DNA of 64,000 bases from Bacillus sp. V2I10 (GCF_030817055.1 NZ_JAUSYV010000001.1:520001-584000); one strand, 5' to 3'. Shown: positions 8,803 to 18,743, counted from the first letter of the stretch. Made by a program: numbers and translations. Notes: generated from the sequence alone by a model not told the origin.

Positions 8803-9913
8803 GGTGGAGCAGCAATTGCCAAAACCGGCAGCAATGGGAAGCTATTCGGAGCAGGACGTTATTTTCTTATTAAAGGACCTGAGTCAGGTCAGCCTTGAAA
8901 AATCAACCTTAGAAAGAGAGCAGGCTGTTCAAAGCGGAACCCATTACTCAGAAATGCTTCCGATTGAATACAAGCCGACAGATGAATATTTACAGCTTTT
9001 TCATCATTCCTTAGATATGTACAAGCAAAAACTGGCGATTGCAGTAGGAACCGTTGCAGAGCGCATCCTTAAAGAGAAGGGCCGCAGCATCGTTCTTGTA
9101 TCACTTGCAAGAGCAGGTACGCCGATCGGCATTTTGATGAAGAGATATCTGCTGCAAACCTATAATCTTAACGTTCCTCATTATAGTGTTTCCATCGTCA
9201 GAGGCCGCGGCATTGATGAAAATGCGATGAGATATATTGCTCAGAATCATCCGAATGATCATGTACAGTTTGTGGACGGCTGGACTGGGAAAGGCGCTAT
9301 TACGAGAGAACTGACAGAGGCAGTCGCCGGCTTCAACAGGAAATACGAAATGAATATCAATGATTCACTTGCTGTCTTGGCAGATCCTGGCTATTGCACG
9401 GAGATTTATGGAACTAGAGAAGACTTCTTAATTCCAAGTGCCTGCTTGAATTCTACCGTTTCAGGATTGGTCAGCAGGACCGTATTAAATGACCAGTTCA
9501 TTGGACCTGATGATTTTCACGGGGCTAAATATTATTCTGAACTGCTTCCTGAGGATGTTTCGAATCATTTTATTGACGTTGTCGTTTCTGAGTTTTCACA
9601 TGTTTCGGATGAAATCGGCGAGCAAGTGTTAAAGCTTGAGGCAGAGGATAAAGAACCGACTTGGAAAGGCATCCGGGATATTAAACAAATTCAGGATGAT
9701 TTCAGCATAGAAAATATTCATCATGTTAAACCTGGGGTCGGAGAAACAACTCGTGTACTTTTGCGCAGAATACCCTGGAAAATTCTTGTGAAAGATTTGA
9801 ACAATAAGGATCTTGAACACATTTTCCTGCTGGCAAAAGAAAGAAACGTACCGGTAATCGAATACAAGAACATGTCATATTCATGCTGCGGGATTATTAA
9901 GCCCCTAAACTAG
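8795..9913 (+). CDS. StiP-type protein with C-terminal PELOTA RNA-binding domain
   Basis: The protein has 372 residues and belongs to the family annotated as cysteine protease StiP; the Ter-system literature treats it as PRTase-related with a PELOTA domain. Visible are GSYSEQDVIFLLKDLS near the N-terminus, LVSLARAGTPIGILMKR (about 105-121), VDGWTGKGAITREL (about 161-174), ADPGYC (about 194-199), PSACLNSTVSGLVSRT (about 211-226) and a C-terminal PELOTA-like segment, VGETTRVLLRRIPWKILV. ATG 8795 is preceded by AGGAAG at 8 bases; a GTG at 8786 is also in frame but lies inside that site. It is in the same operon as the PRTase and HAD genes. The function, including any protease activity, is unproven. 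Confidence 0.85.
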   Translation: MNKVEQQLPKPAAMGSYSEQDVIFLLKDLSQVSLEKSTLEREQAVQSGTHYSEMLPIEYKPTDEYLQLFHHSLDMYKQKLAIAVGTVAERILKEKGRSIVLVSLARAGTPIGILMKRYLLQTYNLNVPHYSVSIVRGRGIDENAMRYIAQNHPNDHVQFVDGWTGKGAITRELTEAVAGFNRKYEMNINDSLAVLADPGYCTEIYGTREDFLIPSACLNSTVSGLVSRTVLNDQFIGPDDFHGAKYYSELLPEDVSNHFIDVVVSEFSHVSDEIGEQVLKLEAEDKEPTWKGIRDIKQIQDDFSIENIHHVKPGVGETTRVLLRRIPWKILVKDLNNKDLEHIFLLAKERNVPVIEYKNMSYSCCGIIKPLN

Positions 9914-9925
9914 GAGGAACAATCT

Positions 9926-10741
9926 GTGATTTTTGCAAGTGATCTGGATCAAACACTCATTTATTCAAGAAGGTCCTTCCGGGAACCGGTGAGCGAATCT
10001 GATATTCGCCTGATCGAAACGCTCGAAGGTCAGGAAATCTCATTTATGACGAAAAAAGCGATTTCCATGCTGAAGGAAATTGCGGAGCAAATGACATTTG
10101 TGCCCGTTACTACAAGAACACCCTCACAATACGAGCGCATCACTGTTTTCCAGGAAGAAATTATCCCAGGCTATGCGGTCACAAGCAATGGCGGACATGT
10201 GTTCAAGAACGGAAAGCTCGACTCGGAGTGGAAAGATCATTTAGAAAACCTGATGAAAAATGAGTGCACCAGTTTAGAAGAGGTTTCCCTCAAGTTTCAG
10301 GAGATTGCAGCAGATGATTGGGTGTTAAAACAAAAAAATGCTGAAAATCTCTTTCTATATAATATTATCGATCGCGCTCTCATTCCTGAAGTGCGGCTGC
10401 AGGAATTTATCCTGTGGCTCGATCGCCATGGCTGGAAGCACTCTCTCCAAGGGAGAAAGCTGTACTTTGTACCAAAGCCGATCAACAAATGGGATGCCGT
10501 TGCTTATGTCAAAGAAGCAATTGGTGCAAAAACTGTCATTACTGCGGGGGATTCTCTGCTTGATCTATGCATGCTTGAAGGTGCAGATCATGCCTTCTCA
10601 CCGCTGCATGGAGAATTGGGCGAATCAAATACACGTTTAGTAGAAACGATTAAAAGAACAAACAAAAATGGGATTTTTGCCTCCGAAGAAATTTTGGAAA
10701 ACATATTGGCGAAAGTAAGCCCGGCACCAGCTGAGTTGTAA
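9926..10741 (+). CDS. HAD family hydrolase of the Ter module
   Basis: A 271-residue HAD-fold phosphohydrolase. Motif I is FASDLDQTL (nucleophile Asp6, acid/base Asp8), motif II VTTRTPSQYERI (about 62-73), and the metal-binding motif IV AGDSLLDLCMLEGAD (about 205-219). The cap between motifs II and III suggests a small sugar- or nucleotide-phosphate substrate. GTG start at 9926, with AGGAGG at 9912-9917. It begins 12 bases after the StiP stop, so it is the fourth gene of the aldolase operon. In the predicted pathway it would dephosphorylate the PRTase product (inference). No clear terminator follows. Confidence 0.9.
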   Translation: MIFASDLDQTLIYSRRSFREPVSESDIRLIETLEGQEISFMTKKAISMLKEIAEQMTFVPVTTRTPSQYERITVFQEEIIPGYAVTSNGGHVFKNGKLDSEWKDHLENLMKNECTSLEEVSLKFQEIAADDWVLKQKNAENLFLYNIIDRALIPEVRLQEFILWLDRHGWKHSLQGRKLYFVPKPINKWDAVAYVKEAIGAKTVITAGDSLLDLCMLEGADHAFSPLHGELGESNTRLVETIKRTNKNGIFASEEILENILAKVSPAPAEL

Positions 10742-10754
10742 AATAGAAATATTT

Positions 10755-10783
10755 ACCTTGTGCTGGTACAATATTAACAAGGT
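10755..10783 (+). promoter_or_regulatory. inverted repeat around an extended -10 promoter, putative operator of the HTH gene
   Basis: ACCTTGT (10755-10761) and ACAAGGT (10777-10783) form a perfect 7-bp inverted repeat. Between them lies TGGTACAAT (10764-10772), an extended -10 element. The layout suits repression by a dimeric DNA-binding protein, and the next gene encodes an HTH protein. Regulation is inferred. Confidence 0.5.
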
Positions 10784-10842
10784 GTTCCGATGTCAAATGG
10801 CTGCAAGATAGATTTTCTTTAGATATTATTGGAGTGAACGTA

Positions 10843-11055
10843 TTGGTTACACTAGAAAAGAACCATACAAATTTATTGGATAAGAATATTATGAGTTCCA
10901 CACAGGCCTGCCGGGAATGGGGAATAGACAACTCCACCCTGCGTAAACGGATTGATCAATTCCCTAAAGGCACCATTCGGAAATTTGGGAAAACATGGGT
11001 TGTAACGAGTGAAGGAATGCAGCACGTATTTGGCGAAAAGAGAACAAGCAGATAG
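10843..11055 (+). CDS. small helix-turn-helix DNA-binding protein
   Basis: About 70 residues. The core STQACREWGIDNSTLRKR-IDQF reads as a helix-turn-helix of the excisionase/MerR-like type, followed by a basic beta wing, IRKFGKTWVVTSEG. The TTG at 10843 has GGAG at 10831-10834, eight bases upstream; a GTG at 10834 overlaps that site. It stands between the HAD gene and yceG on the same strand, preceded by its own extended -10 promoter. Because it sits inside the island and has an inverted repeat over its promoter, it may autoregulate or control the downstream genes (inference). I cannot name it. Confidence 0.75.
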   Translation: MVTLEKNHTNLLDKNIMSSTQACREWGIDNSTLRKRIDQFPKGTIRKFGKTWVVTSEGMQHVFGEKRTSR

Positions 11056-11146
11056 GCACTTTTCTGGAACGTTAAATTTCTGCTCGAATGAAACGCAAAA
11101 ATAAAAAATAGACAGCTGGATGTGACTTTTGGGGGAGGGAAGAGAG

Positions 11147-12754
11147 ATGATTCGAACATATCAGACAGTAGCAGCGGTTAATCTTGAAACAGATTGGCAA
11201 GCGCTTCTTTTTCAGCCGTTATCCGAGCGCTCGGGATTTGTGAATACTCCCTCTGAAATGAAAATCCCTCAAATAGCCATTCGCATGCTAGGAACACCTT
11301 TAGTGGAAGATGAGTATTTTCAAATGCTCTATGATCTTGTTCATAACGACGAACTGGACCTTCACTTTCTCAGTGAAAATCTAGACAAAACCATTCCGCA
11401 GGAAAAATTCCAGGCGATTCAGAACTTATTAATTCTGCATGGAAAAGAAAAACTGTCAGTGAACCGGTTTGTCGCTTTTATGGACCGTGATCAGCTGCTT
11501 CCAATGCTTAAAAATCCTGAATTGAACCGCCATTTGAGAGCTTGTGTCATCAAGGTGCTGACTCCCTTTTTCGAGGAGCGAAAGGATGAAACAGGAGATT
11601 TCAGAAGAGTCATTGTGGATCTAGTTAAATGGACGTGGAATCATTTATATAAAGAACTTGAAAAAACTGCAAAGCAAGAAGACAGAATACCAGCGTTTTT
11701 TTGGTATGGAAATGCGACGGCAAGCGAGCAAACCTTCCTTAAGTTCCTTATTCTTTTCGGCTGTGACGTCATTATTGCCCATCCGGAGGGAACAGATATA
11801 CTGGATGATGCAGATCCGGATGAAGCGATCAGCAAGATCATTCGCTATCCGGGGACTCACCAACTGACAGCGTTTCCAAAAACAAGACCTGAGCGAACTT
11901 CTACTATTGCTTACAAAGCATCAAAAGAAATCGACCAGGTTCTTCATTCAGATGATTCCATGCTTTATAAGCCGTGGCAATTCAGAAATTATTCACCTAA
12001 TGCCATTACGCTGAAAACAACATACGACGAACTTTTCATTCTTATAAAAGAAAGAGCATTTTTAAGGCCGAATTTTGAAGTCCGGAACAATACAGTGAAT
12101 ATACCGGCCATCTTTTCAAAAATTTTTGGGATGACAAAAAACCGGCGGGCTTACTGGAGCAAGATTCAGGACTTGACCGATTATGAATATGCGGAGGTTA
12201 TTAAACAATTTCCTTTTACTTGGGAAGCGAAAGGAAACCCTCACTTTCATTATCAAAATGCCCTGGGTGAAAAGCAGGAGCTGCAGGCTGAAAAAATGAT
12301 GAACAGCCATTGGTGGAGATACAGCAATCTTCCAACCGGCCTGCAGAAGGGAATTGCTGAGGCAATCTCGAGATATTGCGCACATCCTAAATTGAAAAAA
12401 CAAGAGCAGGAAAGCTTATATGATCTGCAATTATATTTGTTTAATCAAGCTATGAATATTCCAAACAGCATGATCAAGCTGCTGCAGAATTTCGATTACT
12501 CTCAATATGTGCCGCGGGTTGTGCTTTACAATAATGAGAATAACGGCTTCATGACACGTGCTGATGCAGCCATTCTGCTTTTAATGAATGAATTCGGGCT
12601 GGATATCGTGATTTACAATCCGCCGGGTCATAATGACATAGAAAACTTTGTAGATGAACGATATTTTGACAGTCATTGGCTGGATGAAATGAGCTTCGGA
12701 GAAGAGTTTCAGGAGCCTTCGCGGCTGAAAAAATTCATCCGCAAAATGTTCTGA
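11147..12754 (+). CDS. yceG: YceG-like component of the Ter biosynthetic module
   Basis: A 535-residue cytosolic protein matching B. subtilis YceG (about 537 residues; Pfam family described as putative component of a biosynthetic module). Recognisable segments are VNRFVAFMDRDQLLPML, ILFGCDVIIAHPEGTDIL (about 207-224) and the C-terminal half with LLMNEFGLDIVIYNPPGHNDIENFV. The Ile-Ile-Ala-His-Pro-Glu-Gly and Ile-Val-Ile-Tyr-Asn-Pro-Pro-Gly strands resemble paired Rossmann-like edges. ATG 11147 follows GGGGGAGGGAAGAGAG; a TTG at 11129 in frame lacks a site. It is followed after 26 bases by telA, the same order as yceG-yceH in B. subtilis. Its biochemical role is not known. Confidence 0.85.
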   Translation: MIRTYQTVAAVNLETDWQALLFQPLSERSGFVNTPSEMKIPQIAIRMLGTPLVEDEYFQMLYDLVHNDELDLHFLSENLDKTIPQEKFQAIQNLLILHGKEKLSVNRFVAFMDRDQLLPMLKNPELNRHLRACVIKVLTPFFEERKDETGDFRRVIVDLVKWTWNHLYKELEKTAKQEDRIPAFFWYGNATASEQTFLKFLILFGCDVIIAHPEGTDILDDADPDEAISKIIRYPGTHQLTAFPKTRPERTSTIAYKASKEIDQVLHSDDSMLYKPWQFRNYSPNAITLKTTYDELFILIKERAFLRPNFEVRNNTVNIPAIFSKIFGMTKNRRAYWSKIQDLTDYEYAEVIKQFPFTWEAKGNPHFHYQNALGEKQELQAEKMMNSHWWRYSNLPTGLQKGIAEAISRYCAHPKLKKQEQESLYDLQLYLFNQAMNIPNSMIKLLQNFDYSQYVPRVVLYNNENNGFMTRADAAILLLMNEFGLDIVIYNPPGHNDIENFVDERYFDSHWLDEMSFGEEFQEPSRLKKFIRKMF

Positions 12755-12780
12755 TTTTATTATCGAGGGAGGATACCAAT

Positions 12781-13869
12781 ATGTCTCAAGTACCAGGACT
12801 GGGTAAAGTGGATCAAATGGAAGAGGTTCTGCAGCAAGGGCCGAACAACATGAAAGTACAGCTGCAAAAAGAACCGGAAGTTCAAAAGCTTGCGCAAATG
12901 ATTGACTACCGCAATCAAGTCGGCATGCTTGAATATGGAAAAGCGCCGGCGGATGAAATTTCCGCTTTTTCAGGAAAAATATTAAATACGATGCAGTCAA
13001 GCAGTATGGAAGAGTCAAGCGCTCTCCTTAAACATCTTGGCAAAATCATGGACCGCTTTGATCCAAAGGATTTTGCAGAAAATAAAGGGTTTATGAAGAA
13101 AATCTTTAACCGCGGTCAGAAGATGGTAGAGAAAATCATGTCCAAGTACCAGACGATGGGCGGAGAAATTGATAAAGTGTACATGGAAATCGTCAAATAT
13201 GAAGATGAAATGAAGCGTTCAACCAACACACTTGAACAGCTGTATGAACAAAACTTCCAATATTATATGGAGCTTGAAAAATATATCGTAGCCGGAGATA
13301 TGAAAGCAGCTGAACTGAAGCAGCAGCTTCCGGCTTTAGAAACAAAAGCAGCATCAGGGGATCAGCTTGCACAAATGGAGCTTGATACAATGCGAAATGC
13401 GGTAGAAGTACTTGAGCAAAGAGTTTATGACCTGGAGCTTGCCAAACAAGTGGCCTATCAGTCAGCGCCTCAAATTCGGCTTCTGCAAAGAGGAAATACA
13501 AAGCTAATAGGAAAAATCAACTCTGCTTTCGTCACAACCATTCCGATCTTTAAAACAGGTCTTATCAACGCGATTGCTGCAAAAAGACAGAAGCTTGTGG
13601 CAGATTCGATGAACGAGCTTGAAAAACGCACAAATGAAATGCTTCTCCGTAACGCTCAAAATATATCAAAGCAAAGTGTTGATATTGCGAGACTTTCAGG
13701 AAGTCCAAGCATTAAAATGGAAACAATCGAAGAAACTTGGAGCATTATCCTAAAAGGAATGCAGGAAACAAAGGCCATTGAAGACGAGAACAAACAGCTT
13801 CGCGAACAAGGCCGCGTCCGCCTTCAGGAGCTTCAGAACAACTTTAAACAAATCAAAAACAGCCGCTGA
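12781..13869 (+). CDS. yceH: toxic anion resistance protein TelA / YceH
   Basis: This 362-residue soluble, helix-rich protein of the TelA family has long amphipathic helices throughout (for example EIDKVYMEIVKYEDEM to QNFQYYMELEKYIVAG) and conserved IPIFKTGLINAI and LARLSG-like segments near the C-terminus. TelA proteins are linked to tellurite tolerance, membrane-active antimicrobials and envelope stress, and in B. subtilis yceH belongs to the sigma-W-controlled yce operon. It starts with ATG behind GAGGGAGGA and ends at a clear terminator, closing the island. Length equals B. subtilis YceH (about 363). Confidence 0.92.
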   Translation: MSQVPGLGKVDQMEEVLQQGPNNMKVQLQKEPEVQKLAQMIDYRNQVGMLEYGKAPADEISAFSGKILNTMQSSSMEESSALLKHLGKIMDRFDPKDFAENKGFMKKIFNRGQKMVEKIMSKYQTMGGEIDKVYMEIVKYEDEMKRSTNTLEQLYEQNFQYYMELEKYIVAGDMKAAELKQQLPALETKAASGDQLAQMELDTMRNAVEVLEQRVYDLELAKQVAYQSAPQIRLLQRGNTKLIGKINSAFVTTIPIFKTGLINAIAAKRQKLVADSMNELEKRTNEMLLRNAQNISKQSVDIARLSGSPSIKMETIEETWSIILKGMQETKAIEDENKQLREQGRVRLQELQNNFKQIKNSR

Positions 13870-13870
13870 A

Positions 13871-13895
13871 AACTCGGGAAATCTTCCGAGTTTTT
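13871..13895 (+). terminator. terminator after telA
   Basis: AACTCGG / CCGAGTT (13871-13877 with 13886-13892) and a T run; it begins two bases after the stop. Confidence 0.85.
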
Positions 13896-13989
13896 CTATG
13901 AAGTTCTAAATTTTAATAGAAATGCTGAAAATTATTCTGATTTATTACAAGGAAGAAGATTAAGGTAGCATAAAGTGTTAGAATTTGTT

Positions 13990-14113
13990 TATAATGAATG
14001 GTATGACTTGAATACATAGGATTCGGACGGTGCTATCAATCTCACTTCCGGATTTCTTATAGGGTGAGAAAAAACAGGCTGTCCAGCTGACAAAGCCGCT
14101 TGCGTTTTTTCAC
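13990..14113 (+). promoter_or_regulatory. rpoE promoter region and structured leader
   Basis: A consensus -10, TATAAT, stands at 13990-13995 with no good -35. Downstream, GTGAGA (14064-14069) can pair perfectly with upstream TCTCAC (14040-14045). Alternatively GTG and the following A-run plus C (14064-14075) pair with GTTTTTTCAC (14104-14113), enclosing a hairpin GGCT-GTC / GAC-AGCC. The two pairings exclude each other. The rpoE start follows at 14152. Confidence 0.45.
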
Positions 14114-14151
14114 CTCCAATAGATGAACGACGAGAAAGGGAGTGCCTCACT

Positions 14152-14706
14152 TTGAGTATTTCACAATATTCCAAGGACCAGCTTAAAGAATTGTCAATGG
14201 TTGAAGTTGCATACGACCTGATGACAGAAAAAAAACAGCCATATCTTTTTAAAGATTTAGTAAAAGAGATCAGCCAAATTATCGGCTTGACTCAAAGACA
14301 GGTTGAAGATAAAATTTCACAATTCTACACAGATTTAAATATCGACGGACGTTATATTTGTGTTGGAGAAAATACTTGGGGACTGCGCAGCTGGTACCCA
14401 TATGAACAAATCGAAGAAGAGGTTGTGCCAGTCGCTAAGCCTAAGAAGAAAAAAGCGAAAAAAGCGGTTGCTGAAGACCTTGAGCTTGATGACTTTGATG
14501 AAGTGGATGAAGAAGAATTAGAATATGATGAAATCGAAGAGTACGAAGACGATACTGACGATGACCTTGATGATGACGACGATCTGGATGACGATGCAGA
14601 AGAAATCGATGAAGTCATTGAAGACGAAGAGTTCGATCTTGAAGAAGAAGAGTTAGATGAAGACCTGGACGAGGATGTTGAAGAAGATGAGGAAGAAGAT
14701 TTATAA
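14152..14706 (+). CDS. rpoE: RNA polymerase delta subunit
   Basis: The delta subunit of Gram-positive RNA polymerase raises transcription specificity and enzyme recycling. Residues 1-90 form the HARE-HTH domain ([22 protein letters not shown] ... [14 protein letters not shown] ... [12 protein letters not shown]; given in parts). A lysine patch, [10 protein letters not shown], is near 100, and an almost purely Asp/Glu tail runs from about 108 to the end at residue 184. The TTG start at 14152 follows AAGGGAGTG and corresponds to the family N-terminus. Immediately downstream is the pyrG promoter, as in B. subtilis. In this genome the Ter island separates it from icmF. Confidence 0.97.
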   Translation: MSISQYSKDQLKELSMVEVAYDLMTEKKQPYLFKDLVKEISQIIGLTQRQVEDKISQFYTDLNIDGRYICVGENTWGLRSWYPYEQIEEEVVPVAKPKKKKAKKAVAEDLELDDFDEVDEEELEYDEIEEYEDDTDDDLDDDDDLDDDAEEIDEVIEDEEFDLEEEELDEDLDEDVEEDEEEDL

Positions 14707-14711
14707 TCATC

Positions 14712-14740
14712 TTGACTTTCAGGAACCAACTAGGTAGAAT
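14712..14740 (+). promoter_or_regulatory. pyrG promoter
   Basis: TTGACT (14712-14717), 17 bases, TAGAAT (14735-14740). The seventh base after the -10 is the first G of GGGCTC (14748). Confidence 0.9.
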
Positions 14741-14747
14741 CTTATTT

Positions 14748-14828
14748 GGGCTCTTTAAAAGCAATACCTATGGATTTTATATACCATGCTCCCTTTCGTA
14801 AAGCGGAAAGGGAGCTTTCTTATTTTTA
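14748..14828 (+). promoter_or_regulatory. pyrG CTP-responsive attenuator with reiterative start GGGC
   Basis: The initially transcribed sequence GGGCTC (14748-14753) is followed by a terminator whose 5' arm is GCTCCCTTTC (14788-14797) and whose 3' arm is GAAAGGGAGC (14806-14815), then a T-rich tract. In B. subtilis, low CTP makes polymerase add extra G residues at this GGGC start; the poly-G then pairs with the CTCCCTTTC arm and prevents termination. Both elements are present here in the same arrangement, so the same control is very likely. Confidence 0.9.
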
Positions 14829-14944
14829 CAAAGCGGGGATCACATCCTGCTGGCCATAAATAGGCAGCCGGAAGCGGGCATTTGTACTGCCGGGCAAGTT
14901 ACTTCCGCTTAATTTATATACAGGCGAGAGAAAGTTTGAGCATT

Positions 14945-15064
14945 CATGTCTAGCTCCAGCGCCTGGCTCCTTGGTCGAACGGCTCCGTCAGTAAAGGCAA
15001 AAAGCGCCTTATCTGACGTATCCTTATCTGCCTGTCGGAGCTGAACAAGGCGCTTCCGCTTTTC
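14945..15064 (+). repeat. dispersed structured element, copy D, in the pyrG leader
   Basis: Arms A and A' are AGCTCC (14952-14957) and GGAGCT (15037-15042); arms B and B' are GCGCCT (14959-14964) and AGGCGC (15048-15053). Their order is A-B-A'-B'. The middle stem is CGTCAG (14986-14991) with CTGACG (15013-15018). It ends with CTTCCGCTTTTC. It sits between the attenuator and pyrG and lengthens the leader to about 425 bases. Bases 14829-14944 hold nothing I recognise. Confidence 0.85.
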
Positions 15065-15091
15065 TTTATAGCCCCCAATCAAAACTTATAA

Positions 15092-16777
<1,686 letters not shown>

Positions 16778-16787
16778 TCATGAGAAA

Positions 16788-16819
16788 AACCCTGACAGCT
16801 TGAGCTGTCAGGGTTTTTT
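16788..16819 (+). terminator. pyrG terminator
   Basis: CCCTGACAGC / GCTGTCAGGG with loop TTGA (16790-16813), then TTTTTT. Confidence 0.95.
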
Positions 16820-16869
16820 GTTATATCGAAATTGTTTCATGTGAAAAGTGGTCTTCACTTAAATCAGAA

Positions 16870-17395
16870 TGTATCGGCTGAAAAAAGCTAAATACTGAAA
16901 AAATCAGCTGATAAAGCAAAAAAATGACTGAATGAAAAATCAGCTTGGCCGAAAAAATCCGAAAATGGCCGAATGAATGGAACACCGGCTGTAAAAAATG
17001 AAAAATCGGCTGATAAAATCTATTTCGGCTGTATGATAAGATTGGGCCTGGTCAAGATCTGCCTGTTTCAGAAATTCTGTATTTTCAGGCTGAAATTATA
17101 AACGTCTGCGCAGCATGGGTATCCAATTAAAGAGTGATCTTTTCTAGTAAAAGACCATCCGCTGGAAAAAATGTATTAACAATACGCTTTGCTGGATTCC
17201 ATACCCGTATTGAGATTTTGGCTAATAAATGGCAATTTCAGCTCGAAAATAAGAAGAAGTGCACATTATTAAGTATCGGATAAATCAAAATAATTGCTGG
17301 CTAAATAAAACTCAAAATCGGCTAATAAAAACAGTAAACTGGCTATAAATTATGACTTTTCCGCTAATAAAATGGCGATTTCCGCTAAAAACTGT
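16870..17395. repeat. degenerate short-period (about 21-base) array between pyrG and ywjG
   Basis: The motif GGCTnATAAAA recurs, for example CGGCTGATAAAA, TGGCTAATAAA, CGGCTAATAAAA and CCGCTAATAAAA. The clearest run, 17318-17390, repeats at close to 21-22 bases. A-tracts are thus spaced about two helical turns apart. No gene is visible in 16820-17455. Confidence 0.65.
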
Positions 17396-17455
17396 TTCTG
17401 CCTGTTTGGAAGATGCAGCAGATTTCGTTTTTCTGCGCTGGCCAGCTTCACTTAT

Positions 17456-17989
17456 CTATTCATACTCACTAAGGATTTCTTTCAGTGTAAAACTCAGAGC
17501 ATAATAGGCAAATAGCGAAGTCATTAAAGCAGGATAGCCATAGCGGCTGCCATCTTCATCGGGAATCAGACCCTTTTTCAGCTTTGAATCAATATGAACA
17601 TCCACATGCTCATCAAGACTTGCTTCTTCATCCTTCACAAAGCATGATACGCCGACTGTGCCGGCGCCGATTTCACGCAGCTTCAGAGCAAGCTCTATCG
17701 CCTTCAGGTCATTCGACCGATGGGTAAACAGAAGCACGCGGTCTGCATCTGTCAGCTTGCTCATTGTGCCGTCCTCAAGAAACAAAGGTTTTGCACCAGG
17801 CAGAGGCTCAGCGCTTAACACAGCTTCACCAATAATGCCGCCAAGCTCATCAAATCCATGTATATAAATTGTGCCGCTTCCGACTGCTGCCTGTGCGAGC
17901 AGTCTTGCGCCGTCTTCTATTGCAGCCTCTTCCTGCTCATGAATCCGGCTGAAGTGGCCATTCAATTGTGTCATGAAAATTTTCATCAT
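17456..17989 (-). CDS. ywjG: YwjG family protein (DUF2529)
   Basis: A 177-residue protein matching the DUF2529 family, found between pyrG and spo0F in Bacillus. The N-terminus MMKIFMTQLNGHFSRI and EDGARLLAQA agree with YwjG. The segments TIYIHGFDELGGI, DADRVLLFTHRSND and IGAGTVGVSC suggest an SIS-like (sugar isomerase) alpha-beta fold without an obvious catalytic set. ATG at 17989 follows AAAGGAG on the minus strand; the open frame reaches 18049 but has no site there. It is transcribed opposite to its neighbours. Function unknown. Confidence 0.9.
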   Translation of the reverse strand: MMKIFMTQLNGHFSRIHEQEEAAIEDGARLLAQAAVGSGTIYIHGFDELGGIIGEAVLSAEPLPGAKPLFLEDGTMSKLTDADRVLLFTHRSNDLKAIELALKLREIGAGTVGVSCFVKDEEASLDEHVDVHIDSKLKKGLIPDEDGSRYGYPALMTSLFAYYALSFTLKEILSEYE

Positions 17990-18088
17990 AGAAAAATACA
18001 CTCCTTTACATCCAATATTATAACGAATAATAATTAGAACTCCTAACATGGCATTTCAGAATTTGTCGATAAAGTTCTTCTTATTTAA

Positions 18089-18118
18089 GCAGGAATAAGA
18101 ATGCGGAGAACCGAATAA
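18089..18118 (+). promoter_or_regulatory. sigma-H promoter of spo0F
   Basis: GCAGGAATA (18089-18097), 12 bases, ACCGAATAA (18110-18118) matches the sigma-H consensus RNAGGAWWW / RNNGAATWW at every defined base. spo0F is a known sigma-H target in B. subtilis. A near-consensus 0A box, TGTCGAT, lies just upstream (18064-18070). The leader would be about 245 bases. Apart from this the gap 18050-18371 shows only a weak hairpin near 18257-18272. Confidence 0.8.
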
Positions 18119-18371
18119 ATACCGTATGTTTCAGCGGACTGTCTTATACTAGAGAGGAACATAGCTGTTTTCGCATAGATTGTTGTTTCGCAGTAAAACT
18201 ACGTATATAAAATGGTTTTCGTGCTCTTTGCCAGTAATGCATTAGATTCTTGAAAGTGCTGCTTGAGCACCTTAAATATCATTTAAAAGCAACAATGTTT
18301 CAGAAAAGAGCTTAAATAAAAACGATCGGCAGTTTTTGCTAAATAATCATAATATGAAGAGGTGCAGGGAC

Positions 18372-18743
18372 ATGAATGAAAAAATATTAATTGTGGACGA
18401 TCAGTACGGAATCCGAATTTTGCTGAATGAGGTTTTTCAAAAAGCGGGATATCAGACATTCCAGGCGGCAAATGGCTTTCAGGCTTTGGAAATTGTTGAC
18501 AAGCATAAACCGGATTTAGTGCTTTTAGATATGAAAATTCCTGGAATGGATGGAATTGAAATCCTAAAACGCATGAGGGTGGTTGAGCCCGACATCCGCG
18601 TTATCATTATGACTGCATACGGCGAGCTCGATATGATTCAGGAAGCGAAAGACCTTGGCGCGCTTACGCATTTCGCAAAACCGTTTGATATAGATGAGAT
18701 TCGTGATGCAGTGAGAAAGTACCTTCCAATCAGATCGAATTAA
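18372..18743 (+). CDS. spo0F: sporulation phosphorelay response regulator Spo0F
   Basis: A single-domain CheY-like receiver that accepts phosphate from KinA-E and passes it to Spo0B. The 123-residue sequence has the acidic pocket VDD (Asp9, Asp10), phospho-acceptor Asp53 in [19 protein letters not shown] with Thr81, and Lys103 in HFAKPFD. There is no output domain. ATG 18372 follows AGAGGTG; upstream in-frame ATGs lack sites. Its control by a sigma-H promoter and its position next to fbaA match B. subtilis. Confidence 0.97.
   Translation: MNEKILIVDDQYGIRILLNEVFQKAGYQTFQAANGFQALEIVDKHKPDLVLLDMKIPGMDGIEILKRMRVVEPDIRVIIMTAYGELDMIQEAKDLGALTHFAKPFDIDEIRDAVRKYLPIRSN

Noticed and set aside
11088..11115. 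TGAAAC before yceG as a second sigma-W promoter
   Set aside because: Sixteen bases downstream stands GACA, not CGTA.
14352..14729. Antisense serine-rich open frame in rpoE
   Set aside because: It is the complement of the Asp/Glu-coding tail of rpoE.
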